Both the position numbers and the translations under genes were made by a program. Below are positions 16,869-26,020 of a stretch of 64,000 nucleotides of DNA, piece after piece (position 1 is the stretch's first letter; every line of letters starts with the position of its first letter). The stretch comes from Rhodovarius crocodyli (lineage in GTDB: Bacteria > Pseudomonadota > Alphaproteobacteria > Acetobacterales > Acetobacteraceae), in the NCBI GenBank assembly GCA_945901085.1, contig CAMDJV010000013.1, forward strand, positions 32,918-96,917. The letters are read 5' to 3'. A model generated the notes under the pieces. That model made no database searches. It had not been told where the DNA came from and worked only from the letters and a program-made list of their open reading frames with translations.

Positions 16869-17896
16869 GCCGCCTGTTTGTCCAGCATTTTCATCTTCAC
16901 CAGCGCTTCGGCGATTTGCACCGCGTTCAGCGCCGCACCCTTGCGCAAATTATCGGCCACGCACCAGAAGGCAAGGCCATGCTCCACCGTCGGGTCCCGC
17001 CGCAGCCGCGAGACATAAACGTCATCCTCATGCACCGCGTCGAGTGGGGTGATGTAGCCGCCATCCTCGCGCTTATCGAACACGCTGAGGCCAGGCATCT
17101 TCTTCCAGGCGGCACGGGCCTGCGCCTCGGTGATCGGGCGCTCGAACTCGACATGCACCGCCTCGGCATGGCCGATGAAGACCGGCACGCGCACGCAGGT
17201 GGCGACGACCTTGATGTCGGGGTCCAGAATCTTCCTGGTCTCGGCCGCCATTTTCCACTCTTCCTTGGTGAAGCCGTCATCCATGAATTTGTCGATATGC
17301 GGGATGCAGTTGAAGGCGATGGGCTTGGTGAATTGCTCCACCAGCGGCGGGTCATTGACGAAGCTGCCCTTGGATTGGGCGAAGAGCTCGTCCATCCCCT
17401 CCTTGCCGGCACCGGAGACCGATTGATAGGTGGCCACCACCACGCGCTTGATGCGGGCAATATCATGCAGCGGCTTGAGCGCAACCAGCATTTGGATGGT
17501 CGAGCAATTCGGGTTGGCGATGATCCGGCGCTTTTTGAACAGGTGGAGATGCTGCGGGTTCACCTCCGGCACGATCAGCGGGATGTCGGGGTCCATGCGG
17601 AAATGGCTGGTATTGTCGATCACCACGCAGCCCGCGGCGGCGGCACGCGGCGCATGCACTGCAGAGATTGCGGCACCGGGCGAAAAGAGGCCGAGGTCAA
17701 AGCCAGTAAAATCAAAAGTTTCCAGGTTCTGGCAGGTCAGCACGGTTTTCTCGCCGAAGCTGATCTGCTGGCCAACGGAACGGGCCGAGGCCAGGGCGAC
17801 AACTTTGCTGACTGGAAAATTACGCTCAGCCAGCGTCTTGAGAATTTCTCGCCCCACCGCACCAGTGGCGCCTACAACCGCGACCCGATAAACCAT
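16865..17896 (-). CDS. asd: Aspartate-semialdehyde dehydrogenase
   Basis: NADPH-dependent reduction of aspartyl phosphate to aspartate semialdehyde, the branch step to lysine/diaminopimelate, threonine and methionine. It has 343 residues. Visible are VAVVGATGAVGREIL (nucleotide fold), FSPGAAISAV, the catalytic cysteine region IIANPNCSTIQM, and the SVSGAGKEGMDEL loop. ATG at 17896 with AGGAG upstream gives MVYRVAVVGATGAVG; the longer start at 17950 would precede the Rossmann fold with 18 unlikely residues. The ribosome site lies at the edge of a perfect 11-bp hairpin that ends one base before the ATG, so translation is probably structure-controlled. Confidence 0.95.
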   Translation of the reverse strand: MVYRVAVVGATGAVGREILKTLAERNFPVSKVVALASARSVGQQISFGEKTVLTCQNLETFDFTGFDLGLFSPGAAISAVHAPRAAAAGCVVIDNTSHFRMDPDIPLIVPEVNPQHLHLFKKRRIIANPNCSTIQMLVALKPLHDIARIKRVVVATYQSVSGAGKEGMDELFAQSKGSFVNDPPLVEQFTKPIAFNCIPHIDKFMDDGFTKEEWKMAAETRKILDPDIKVVATCVRVPVFIGHAEAVHVEFERPITEAQARAAWKKMPGLSVFDKREDGGYITPLDAVHEDDVYVSRLRRDPTVEHGLAFWCVADNLRKGAALNAVQIAEALVKMKMLDKQAA

Positions 17897-17897
17897 G

Positions 17898-17926
17898 ATG
17901 GATACTCCTAAAACCGGAGTATCCAT
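17898..17926 (-). promoter_or_regulatory. Perfect 11-bp hairpin over the asd ribosome-binding site
   Basis: ATGGATACTCC (17898-17908) pairs exactly with GGAGTATCCAT (17916-17926) around a 7-nt loop. On the asd mRNA the Shine-Dalgarno core GGAG is the start of the 3' arm and would be base-paired, and the arm ends one base before the start codon. Such a fold would hide the ribosome site unless opened by a protein, another RNA or a translating ribosome. The base pairing is directly visible; a regulatory role is inferred. Confidence 0.6.
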
Positions 17927-18051
17927 AGGGCGACGGTCAGACCAGCGCAATCGCCTAGCGCTGCGTAGGTTTATATTGGCTCAGAGCATTCTCAAGCCTT
18001 GCGGCTTGGCAAGGCAACTCGAAAAATGCGTTATAATAACAGCTAGAGGCT

Positions 18052-18077
18052 TTTCACCGTCTTCGCTTCCGGTGAAA
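18052..18077 (-). terminator. Hairpin downstream of TPR gene
   Basis: TTTCACCG (18052-18059) and CGGTGAAA (18070-18077) form an 8-bp stem with a 10-nt loop, six bases beyond the TPR gene stop. No U-tract follows on the minus strand, so it is only a candidate terminator. Confidence 0.35.
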
Positions 18078-18082
18078 TGGCT

Positions 18083-19240
18083 CTAGTTTAGCCGCGCCGC
18101 TCTGGAGGCACGGCGGACCAGCGGCTGATTGTCCTTGTGATTCATCCAGAAGAACAGGTTTGCCACTTCAGGATAATTGTCGAAGGTCAAAGCATTGACC
18201 CGGGCAATCGCTTCCTTTTCTTCAGCCTCGGCGGTACGGCCGCGCTCCCTGAGCACGCGCGCCCAAAAGGTATAAGCGGCCTCTGTGTCGGGAAAGGCGC
18301 GCACCGCGTCTCTAAAGGCTAGCTCTGCGCCATCAAGGTCGCCCAGGCCCCAGCGGGCGACGCCGATGGTGCTGTGCAGGGCTTCGAACAGCGGCGCGAA
18401 AGCGCCACTCATTGCCGCCGATGGAGACAGTGTGACCCTGGTCAGTGGGGTCAGGAGATCAATGGCTTCCTGATAACGGTCAAGCTCGATCAGCACGAAA
18501 CCAAGATTGAGCTGGCCGACACGAAAATTCGGGTCGGTAGTGAAAGAATTGCGGAACCGCCTTGCGGCGCCGGCCTTGTCATTCTCCATCAGGGCCACGA
18601 CGCCCAAAAGGTTCTCAAGGAAGGCGCGTCGCATGATGGTTTCGGCGCGGGGAACACGAGCGAGTTCGCGCTCTGCCACCGCTTTGGTCCTGCTGAAGTC
18701 ATTGCTGCGGGCATTCAGCGACTGCTCGAAGTAATACAGCGCGGAGCGGTATGGCTCAAACTGCTCCATGGTCTCGGTGGCGCCGCGACGCAGCAGAGCC
18801 TCGGCCCCGGCCTCGCCGTCGAGTTGCAAGGAGAAGTTGGTGGTTTGCCCTGTTATACCGTTGATCAGGAGCCGGGAGCGGTTCGCATCCTGATAAATGA
18901 TCGAAGCGTTAACCCGCGGGCGCTCCAGCCCGAACAGGTCCTGCAGGGCGGCGGTGAAACCATCGAGTTTCAACGCATTCGCTACCACGCCAACGATCGT
19001 CGGGTCCCGCGATGAGCGCACGCTGGCGGGCGAGAGCAGCGATCGGGCCTGGCTCATCCGCCATATTTCGCTGGTGAAGACACGCTCGGCCACGTCCTGT
19101 GAGAGGCCGGTAGAGGCCACTGCTGGGGGCACCGACACATTCACCGTGACCGTATTGGCGCTGACGACCGCATCTGCGGATAAGAGGCCAAACACCATGG
19201 CAGCAGCCATGGCAATCGATACTGGATCCACTCCGACCAC
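18083..19240 (-). CDS. Secreted tetratricopeptide-repeat protein of unknown function
   Basis: 385 residues. The N-terminus has a hydrophobic stretch (IAMAAAMVFGLLSADAVVSA) consistent with a signal peptide. The C-terminal half holds TPR-type helices: YFEQSLNARSNDF, AFLENLLGVVALMENDKAGA, VGQLNLGFVLIELDRYQEAI, GVARWGLGDLDGAELAFRDA and AYTFWARVLRERGRTAEAEE. The N-terminal half contains no domain I recognise. It stands alone on the minus strand, with an A+T-rich 180-bp upstream region. A scaffold role in the periplasm is a general TPR inference only. Confidence 0.6.
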   Translation of the reverse strand: MVGVDPVSIAMAAAMVFGLLSADAVVSANTVTVNVSVPPAVASTGLSQDVAERVFTSEIWRMSQARSLLSPASVRSSRDPTIVGVVANALKLDGFTAALQDLFGLERPRVNASIIYQDANRSRLLINGITGQTTNFSLQLDGEAGAEALLRRGATETMEQFEPYRSALYYFEQSLNARSNDFSRTKAVAERELARVPRAETIMRRAFLENLLGVVALMENDKAGAARRFRNSFTTDPNFRVGQLNLGFVLIELDRYQEAIDLLTPLTRVTLSPSAAMSGAFAPLFEALHSTIGVARWGLGDLDGAELAFRDAVRAFPDTEAAYTFWARVLRERGRTAEAEEKEAIARVNALTFDNYPEVANLFFWMNHKDNQPLVRRASRAARLN

Positions 19241-19421
19241 TCCGTTATGTTAATGACACAATCCCAATTGGCGAAATAACATACCCATGTTCACGGTGCT
19301 ACCAGAGGGTAATCGAATTCTTTACTGATTAATATGAATTATAATAAACATCGAATTTATAATTATTCCTGGAAATAACTTTGGCTGGTATCACGCCCGC
19401 AGGAAAGCAGCCAGCCCCCGG

Positions 19422-20315
19422 TCACATCGCGGCGAATTCGGCACGGCGAAAGCCCTGGGCGAAGAGCAGGGCTGTCAAATCGCCATGATTGACCCGCGCA
19501 TGCGCCGCCGCCTGCACCGTGGGCTTGGCGCGAAAGGCGATACCCAACCCGGCGGATTGCAGCATCGGCAGGTCATTGGCGCCATCGCCCACCGTCAAGC
19601 TCCGCTCGAGCGGCAGACCCAGCGATTGGGCCAGGCGCAGCAGCGTGGCCAGCTTGGAATCGCGGTCCAGAATGGGTTCGGCCACCGTGCCGGTCAAAGC
19701 GCCATCGGCGAGGATCAATTGGTTGGCGTGGTGCTCATGGAAGCCCACCAGCGCCGCCACCCGGCCAGTGAAGAAGGTGAAGCCGCCGGAAACCAGCGCC
19801 GCATGGGCCCCGGCGGCGCGCATGGTGGCGACCAGGGCGCGGGCGCCGGGCATCAGTTCCGTCGTCTCCCAGGTGCGCTGCAGGGCGGCCTCGGGCAGGC
19901 CTTTGAGCATGGCCACGCGCTCGCGCAGGGCGGATTTGAAATCCAACTCGCCATTCATCGCCCGGGCGGTGATGGCGGCGATGCGCTCCTTCAGCCCGGC
20001 CTCGGCGGCCAATTCGTCCAGCGTCTCGGTGGTGACGATGGTGCTGTCCATATCGGCCAGCAGTAGGGCCTTGCGCCGTGTGGCGGCGGCCTGGGCGATG
20101 GCGTCCACTTTCTGGCCGGCCAGGGCTGCCTGGGCGGCGGCCTGCGCGGCGGCGGGCGCCATGCCGGAGAAGGGGATGTCCAGCGCCTCGCCTTCGGACA
20201 GCCAGTCTGGCGCCCGGCAAACGGCACCGCCCGCGGCCAGGGCCGCCAGCACCGCGGCCAGCATGTGGTGGGATAATCCGCCCGGGGGCGCGACAAGGGT
20301 GAGGATATGCGGCAT
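19422..20315 (-). CDS. serB: Phosphoserine phosphatase
   Basis: HAD-superfamily enzyme for the last step of serine biosynthesis. 297 residues, with an N-terminal ~80-residue ACT-like region and a C-terminal catalytic domain. Visible are the nucleophile motif LLADMDSTIVTTETLDELA, SGGFTFFTGRVAALVGF (motif II), and VGDGANDLPMLQSAGLGIAF (motif III). ATG at 20315 begins MPHILTLVAPPGG, matching homologues; the in-frame ATG at 20357 overlaps the divergent miaA start region and is rejected. Divergent from miaA with a 32-bp shared promoter space. Confidence 0.94.
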   Translation of the reverse strand: MPHILTLVAPPGGLSHHMLAAVLAALAAGGAVCRAPDWLSEGEALDIPFSGMAPAAAQAAAQAALAGQKVDAIAQAAATRRKALLLADMDSTIVTTETLDELAAEAGLKERIAAITARAMNGELDFKSALRERVAMLKGLPEAALQRTWETTELMPGARALVATMRAAGAHAALVSGGFTFFTGRVAALVGFHEHHANQLILADGALTGTVAEPILDRDSKLATLLRLAQSLGLPLERSLTVGDGANDLPMLQSAGLGIAFRAKPTVQAAAHARVNHGDLTALLFAQGFRRAEFAAM

Positions 20316-20347
20316 GGAAATCTGACCATGCCCATCGCGCCCCTGCC

Positions 20348-21301
20348 ATGCAACCACCCGCGCTGATCATCTGCGGCCCGACCGCCAGCGGGAAATCCGC
20401 GCTGGCGCTGGAATTCGCCCAGGCGCTGGGCGGGACGGTGATCAATGCCGATGCCATGCAGGTTTATGCCGGCATGGCGGTGATCACGGCGCAGCCCAGC
20501 CTGGCGGAGCACGCAGCGGCGCCGCACCGGCTTTATGGCATTCGTTCGCCGGCGGAGGCAGCGAATTTGGCCTGGTGGCGCGAAGAGGCGCTCGCGGCGA
20601 TGGCGCAGGCCCGGCTGCCCATCCTATGCGGCGGCACGGGGATGTATTTGCGCGCGCTGACCCAGGGCCTCTCGGCCCTGCCGGCTGTGCCCCCCGAGGC
20701 GCGGGCCGAGGCGCGCATGCTGCTGGCCGAGCGCGGCGCCCCTGCGCTGCATGCCATGCTCGATGCCGCCACCGCGGCCACCCTGAACCCCGGCGATAGC
20801 CAGCGCGTGGCCCGCGCCTTCGAGGTGTGGCGCGGCACTGGCCGTGGGTTGGTGGAATGGCAGCGCGAGGCACCCGCCCTGCCGCCCGCGCCCTATCGCT
20901 TTGCCGCCCTGCGCTTGGACCCGGCGCGGGAGGAACTGCGCGATGCCATCGCCAGCCGCTTCGATGCGATGCTGGCCGGTGGCGCGCTTGAGGAGGTGCG
21001 AGCGCTGCTGGACCTCGACCCCGCCTTGCCGGCGATGCGCGCGCATGGCGTGCCCGAGATCGCCGCGCTGCTGCGCGGTGCGATGGATGCGCGGGCGGCG
21101 CGTGACCAGGCGGTGTTGCACACCCATCAATACACCAAGCGCCAGGGCACCTGGTTCCGCCATCAGGCCCTGGTGGCCCCGACGCGGTTGCATACGATCC
21201 ATGCGCGGTTTGCGGGTCTGGCGCAATTTTCGCAAAGAAAATGGACCGAAATGGACAGTTTTGTTCAATTGCATGTTGACGCCCCACCGGCCGGGGCATA
21301 A
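20348..21301 (+). CDS. miaA: tRNA dimethylallyltransferase
   Basis: Transfers a dimethylallyl group to A37 of tRNAs reading UNN codons. 317 residues. Walker A is IICGPTASGKSALALEFA at the N-terminus, followed by NADAMQVYAGMAVITAQPS (substrate loop), GGTGMYLRALTQGL and the C-terminal HTHQYTKRQGTWFRHQ region, which contacts tRNA. The start ATG gives MQPPALIICGPTASG. It lies 39 bp upstream of ilvB; the position before ilvBHC is common in alphaproteobacteria. Confidence 0.95.
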   Translation: MQPPALIICGPTASGKSALALEFAQALGGTVINADAMQVYAGMAVITAQPSLAEHAAAPHRLYGIRSPAEAANLAWWREEALAAMAQARLPILCGGTGMYLRALTQGLSALPAVPPEARAEARMLLAERGAPALHAMLDAATAATLNPGDSQRVARAFEVWRGTGRGLVEWQREAPALPPAPYRFAALRLDPAREELRDAIASRFDAMLAGGALEEVRALLDLDPALPAMRAHGVPEIAALLRGAMDARAARDQAVLHTHQYTKRQGTWFRHQALVAPTRLHTIHARFAGLAQFSQRKWTEMDSFVQLHVDAPPAGA

Positions 21302-21340
21302 GGGAGCGGCGCAACACCATCAGATCATCACGGAACCATC

Positions 21341-23137
21341 ATGTCCGCCACCACCGCCACCGCAGCCGCCACCACGGAAGACCGTTCGGGTGCTGAGGTT
21401 CTCCTCCGGGCTTTGACGGAGCAGGGCGTTGAAGTCATTTTTGGCTATCCCGGCGGTGCAGTATTGCCGATTTATGATGCGCTGTTCCAGCAAAATTCCA
21501 TTCGCCACATCCTCGTCCGCCATGAGCAGGCGGCGGTGCATGCGGCCGAGGGCTATGCCCGCTCCACCGGGCGGGTGGGGGTGGTGCTCGTCACCTCCGG
21601 CCCGGGTGCGACCAATGCGGTGACGGGGCTGGTGGATGCGCTGATGGACAGCATCCCCATCATCTGCCTGACCGGGCAGGTGCCGACCCATCTGATCGGC
21701 AATGATGCATTTCAGGAGGCCGATACCACCGGCATCACCCGCCCCGCGACCAAGCACAATTATCTGGTCAAGCGCAGCGAGGACCTGGCCGGCGTGGTGC
21801 ATGACGCGTTCTATGTCGCGCGCAGCGGCCGCCCCGGCCCGGTGGTGATCGACCTGCCCAAGGACATCCTGATCAAGCCCGCGCCCTATACCCCTGCGCC
21901 CAGCACGCCCCATCGCAGCTACCGTCCGGTGACGCAGCCTGACCCGGCGCGTATTCTCGAAGCCGTGCAAATGCTCAAGCGCTCGGCTCGCCCGGTGGTA
22001 TATGCCGGCGGCGGCGTGATCAATTCCGGGCCCGAGGCCTCACGGCTGCTGACTGAATTTGTCCGCATGACGGGTTTTCCCTGCACCAATACGCTGATGG
22101 GGCTGGGGGCTTTTCCCTCTTCCGACCCGCAATTTATCGGCATGCTGGGCATGCACGGCACCTACGAAGCGAACCTCGTGATGCATGGCTGCGATGTCAT
22201 GCTGAATATGGGGGCGCGTTTCGATGACCGGATCACCGGCCGGCTGGATGCCTTCAGCCGCGGTTCGAAGAAGATTCACGCCGATATCGACCCCTCCTCG
22301 ATCAATAAGAACGTCAAGGTGGATGTGCCGATCGTGGGCGATGCCGGCAATATCCTGGCGGCGATGATCGAATGCTGGAAGCAGGATGACACGCCGATCA
22401 ATAAGGAGGCGCAGACCGCCTGGTGGCGGCAGATAGACCTGTGGCGCCAGAAGGACTGCCTGGCCTATGTCCAGGAAGGCAAGATCATCAAGCCGCAGCA
22501 TGCGGTGAAGCGGCTCTTCGAGATCACCCAGGAGATGGGGCGCGAGACCTTCATCTCCACCGAGGTCGGTCAGCACCAGATGTGGGCGGCGCAGTATTTC
22601 GGCTTCAACAAGCCCAATCGCTGGATGACCTCGGGCGGGTTGGGCACCATGGGCTATGGCCTGCCCGCGGCGATGGGGGTGCAGATCGCGCATCCGGATG
22701 CGCTGTGCATCGATATTGCCGGCGAGGCCTCTATCCTGATGAACATCCAGGAGATGGGCACGCTGGCGCAGTACCGGCTGCCAGTAAAAGTGTTCATCCT
22801 GAACAACGAATATATGGGCATGGTGCGGCAATGGCAGGAGTTGCTGCATGGCAGCCGTTATTCCGAGAGCTATTCCGCCGCGCTGCCGGATTTCGTGAAG
22901 CTGGCCGAGAGTTTTCATGCCAAGGGCCTGCGGGCGACCGAGGCGGATCAGTTGGATGATGTGATCCGTGAAATGATCGCCCATCCCGGCCCGGTCATTG
23001 CCGATATCTGCGTGGACCAGAAGGAAAACGTCTTCCCGATGATCCCCTCGGGTGCCGCGCATAATGAGATGATTTTGGCCGCAGGGCAGCAGGGTGGCGT
23101 CGCTGGCGTCACCGATGAAGGCAAGGTGTTGGTCTGA
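21341..23137 (+). CDS. ilvB: Acetolactate synthase large (catalytic) subunit
   Basis: Thiamine-diphosphate enzyme for the first common step of valine, leucine and isoleucine synthesis. 598 residues in three domains: N-terminal pyrimidine-binding (GVEVIFGYPGGAVLPIYDAL, with the catalytic glutamate in VRHEQAAVHAAEG), central FAD-binding domain, and C-terminal PP-binding domain (GEASILMNIQEMGTLAQYRL; GEA replaces the textbook GDG). ATG at 21341 follows a weak GGAA. A candidate -35 TTGACG lies within the 3' end of miaA near 21276, but no convincing -10 follows. ilvH starts four bases after the stop. Confidence 0.95.
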   Translation: MSATTATAAATTEDRSGAEVLLRALTEQGVEVIFGYPGGAVLPIYDALFQQNSIRHILVRHEQAAVHAAEGYARSTGRVGVVLVTSGPGATNAVTGLVDALMDSIPIICLTGQVPTHLIGNDAFQEADTTGITRPATKHNYLVKRSEDLAGVVHDAFYVARSGRPGPVVIDLPKDILIKPAPYTPAPSTPHRSYRPVTQPDPARILEAVQMLKRSARPVVYAGGGVINSGPEASRLLTEFVRMTGFPCTNTLMGLGAFPSSDPQFIGMLGMHGTYEANLVMHGCDVMLNMGARFDDRITGRLDAFSRGSKKIHADIDPSSINKNVKVDVPIVGDAGNILAAMIECWKQDDTPINKEAQTAWWRQIDLWRQKDCLAYVQEGKIIKPQHAVKRLFEITQEMGRETFISTEVGQHQMWAAQYFGFNKPNRWMTSGGLGTMGYGLPAAMGVQIAHPDALCIDIAGEASILMNIQEMGTLAQYRLPVKVFILNNEYMGMVRQWQELLHGSRYSESYSAALPDFVKLAESFHAKGLRATEADQLDDVIREMIAHPGPVIADICVDQKENVFPMIPSGAAHNEMILAAGQQGGVAGVTDEGKVLV

Positions 23138-23141
23138 AGCC

Positions 23142-23645
23142 ATGGAACGCACAGCAACCATCGCGGTCCTCGTCGAGAACGAGGCCGGCGTCCTGGCCCG
23201 CGTCATTGGGCTCTTCTCCGGCCGCGGCTACAATATCGAGAGCCTGACGGTGGCGCCGGTGGATGAGACCCGCCGCATTAGCCGCATCACCGTGGTGACC
23301 ACGGGCACCGAGATGACCATCGAGCAGATCAAGGCGCAGCTTGACCGGCTGGTGCCGGTGCATAAGGTGAGCGACCTGACGCTGGACGGCGCCCACCTGC
23401 AGCGCGAATTGGCGCTGATCAAGGTGGTGGGCCGTGGCGAGCATCGCGTGGAGGCGCTGCGCCTGGCCGATGCCTTTCGCGCCCGCGTCGTGGATGCCAC
23501 GCCCGAGAGCTTCGTCTTCGAGATGACCGGCAATGCCGAGAAGATCGATGCCTTTTGTGCGCTGATGAAGCCTTTGGGGCTTGCCGAACTCTGCCGGACG
23601 GGGGCTGTTGCCATCGCCCGCGGCACAAGGCACATCGCCGCCTGA
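23142..23645 (+). CDS. ilvH: Acetolactate synthase small (regulatory) subunit
   Basis: 167 residues. The N-terminal ACT domain (~4-75, TIAVLVENEAGVLARVIGLF and RGYNIESLTVAP) binds valine for feedback inhibition and stimulates the catalytic subunit. The C-terminal domain includes LIKVVGRGEHRVEALRLAD. ATG at 23142 is the only start that gives the canonical N-terminus; a frame opening at 23094 lies inside ilvB. It is followed after 35 bp by ilvC, which has its own GAGGAG. Confidence 0.95.
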   Translation: MERTATIAVLVENEAGVLARVIGLFSGRGYNIESLTVAPVDETRRISRITVVTTGTEMTIEQIKAQLDRLVPVHKVSDLTLDGAHLQRELALIKVVGRGEHRVEALRLADAFRARVVDATPESFVFEMTGNAEKIDAFCALMKPLGLAELCRTGAVAIARGTRHIAA

Positions 23646-23656
23646 CATTTTTTTGA

Positions 23657-24697
<1,041 letters not shown>

Positions 24698-24708
24698 GGA
24701 GAGGTTGG

Positions 24709-24748
24709 GGAGGCAGGGGTAATTGTCCGTCGGCGAACCCCTGCCTCC
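24709..24748 (+). terminator. 12-bp stem-loop just after ilvC
   Basis: GGAGGCAGGGGT (24709-24720) and ACCCCTGCCTCC (24737-24748) are exact complements with a 16-nt loop, 11 bp after the ilvC stop. There is no T-run after it. It may end the ilvBHC transcript, or mark the left end of the inserted segment. Confidence 0.5.
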
Positions 24749-24811
24749 TTCGCCAGCGAGCGATGCAGGGGTCACACGCTAAGAATAATAGCCGTTGTGG
24801 GAATTATTTCA

Positions 24812-24840
24812 TTGACAATCGTCCCTCAGGCGCGTAAAAT
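24812..24840 (+). promoter_or_regulatory. Near-consensus sigma-70 type promoter of the inserted cassette
   Basis: TTGACA at 24812-24817, a 17-bp spacer, and TAAAAT at 24835-24840, followed by AAAGGAGA (24848-24855) and the ATG at 24862. The fit is unusually close for this genome and would drive the decayed toxin-like gene and the immunity-like gene behind it. Confidence 0.6.
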
Positions 24841-24861
24841 CCGCGTCAAAGGAGATTGACG

Positions 24862-25320
24862 ATGAGCGAAACTGTCGAAGTCACACGTGATACGCTTCGC
24901 AACGCAATCAACGACCCGCGTTATCTCAATTCGAACCATCCTGAAGCCCAAGCATTTCGGCAGTGGGTGTCGGAGGGCTTTCGCGCGCTCTAGCCCGAGG
25001 ACGGCACGACGCACGGGATCGTTCATGTGCGATCCTATATCCGAGACGGACACCAGGTTTCTGCATATTCTTGACGCGGTCCGGCCGGCGGCGAGGCTAC
25101 GAATGGAACTGCTGTGCAGTTCGCGGACCGGCCGGGACCGCATGCGGATGCCGAGCGGCGCGCGCGGTGTGATGCACAGGCTGCGGCAGACGAGGCACGA
25201 TGCCGACGCTTACGGCCCACAGCTCGTGTCGCCCGTGCTCTCTGCTGGGCCAGCGTGAACCTGCGTTTTGGAGCCTGTATGGCAGGAAGAGAACTGCCGC
25301 GCCTGTCCCTTCCCGAATGA
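24862..25320 (+). pseudogene. Decayed toxin-like gene of the same family as the 62.3-kb cassette
   Basis: One 153-codon frame from ATG 24862 (AAAGGAG ribosome site) to TGA 25318-25320, broken by an in-frame TAG at 24991 and TGA at 25072. Its first ~70 codons align with the product at 62321: MSETVEVTRDTL with MSRIVRITESDL, AFRQWVSEGFRAL with AFQNWVGQGFRGL, and HVRSYIRDGHQVSAY with WVRAYMREGHQVSAH. The downstream part differs completely from that protein, as expected for a variable effector region, and is Arg/Ala rich. Only nonsense changes are seen; no frameshift is needed. A toxin role is inferred from architecture and the adjoining immunity-like gene. Confidence 0.6.
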
Positions 25321-25332
25321 GGAGCCAGAACA

Positions 25333-25677
25333 GTGACCAAAAAGGATCATGAGAACGCAATGACCATCTGCGCGCGCCGAACCCTGGAGAGCAGTTATGG
25401 TCCCGTCGCTGTTTGGATAACAGTTCCGCGCGAGGAAACCGAGACTGGCGATTTCCTGTGCGACTATGGCATTGCCGGCCCTCGAACACAGCGTCGCGGC
25501 TCGGTCATGGGAATCGACGCTTTCCAGGCGCTTCAACTCACTATGGAGCGGATTGGAACCGAGTTGCTGTTCTCCGAGGAAGGACAGACCGGCGGTCTGC
25601 GATGGTTGGATACCGCCTACGAGATCGGTTTTCCTGTCCCCGCCTCCATTGAAGACCTCGCATCTCCAAAAAAATAG
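25333..25677 (+). CDS. Small immunity-like protein (DUF6968-type)
   Basis: 114 residues starting with GTG at 25333, with GGAG (25321-25324) eight bases upstream. The pattern of an N-terminal ARRTLESS, then WITVPREE, CDYGIAGP, GIDAFQALQLTMERIGTEL and a C-terminal GFPVPAS matches the small DUF6968-like family as I recall it, often found next to effector genes. It is intact although the gene before it is dead, so it may be an orphan immunity protein. Cytosolic, no signal peptide. Codon use is less G+C-biased than in ilvC. The family name is from memory and should be treated as tentative. Confidence 0.55.
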   Translation: MTKKDHENAMTICARRTLESSYGPVAVWITVPREETETGDFLCDYGIAGPRTQRRGSVMGIDAFQALQLTMERIGTELLFSEEGQTGGLRWLDTAYEIGFPVPASIEDLASPKK

Positions 25678-25698
25678 CCGGTCTCCACAGCGAAAAGC

Positions 25699-25860
25699 TT
25701 CGCCCGCGACTGGCTGCTGGAGAACCGGGTCAACCAGGCCAGCCTCAAGGCCACCCGCCGCCGCCTGGCCGAACACCCCATCGAGGCGGTGGGCGAGCGC
25801 CTGCGCGCCATGATGCCCTGGATCAAGGCGAATGCTTTGGTGGACAAGGCGAAGAACTAA
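25699..25860 (+). pseudogene. ilvC: Displaced 3' fragment of ilvC (last 53 codons plus stop)
   Basis: This stretch reads [20 protein letters not shown] onward to NALVDKAKN and a TAA. It corresponds to 24536-24697 in the intact ilvC, with 16 of 162 bases and 5 of 53 residues different by eye. A 35-bp block (24620-24654 and 25783-25817) is identical. There is no start codon or ribosome site, so it is a remnant. The most economical reading is insertion of about 1 kb into the ilvC end, with the incoming DNA supplying or displacing the gene's tail. Confidence 0.85.
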
Positions 25861-25879
25861 GCCGTTATCGACTGGCCGC

Positions 25880-25923
25880 GAGGACCTGCCGCCAGGCAGG
25901 TCCTCAACGGGTTGAGCCTTTTT
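25880..25923 (+). terminator. Terminator after the displaced ilvC tail
   Basis: GAGGACCTGCC (25880-25890) and GGCAGGTCCTC (25895-25905) form a perfect 11-bp stem with a 4-nt loop; a T5 run follows at 25919-25923. It is probably the ancestral ilvC operon terminator left behind by the insertion. Confidence 0.6.
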
Positions 25924-26020
25924 CGTTGTAACCGCCATCCAGCCGCCCACAATCTGATAATCATCTTGCTGCATCGCATCATGTGCCGTTAGCCTCGCCC
26001 ACCCCCAGCAGGAGGCCCGC

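Noticed and set aside
25466..25813. 115-codon open frame spanning the immunity-like gene end and the ilvC tail
   Set aside because: It is in a different frame from the ilvC remnant and the immunity-like gene, and is explained by their codon bias.
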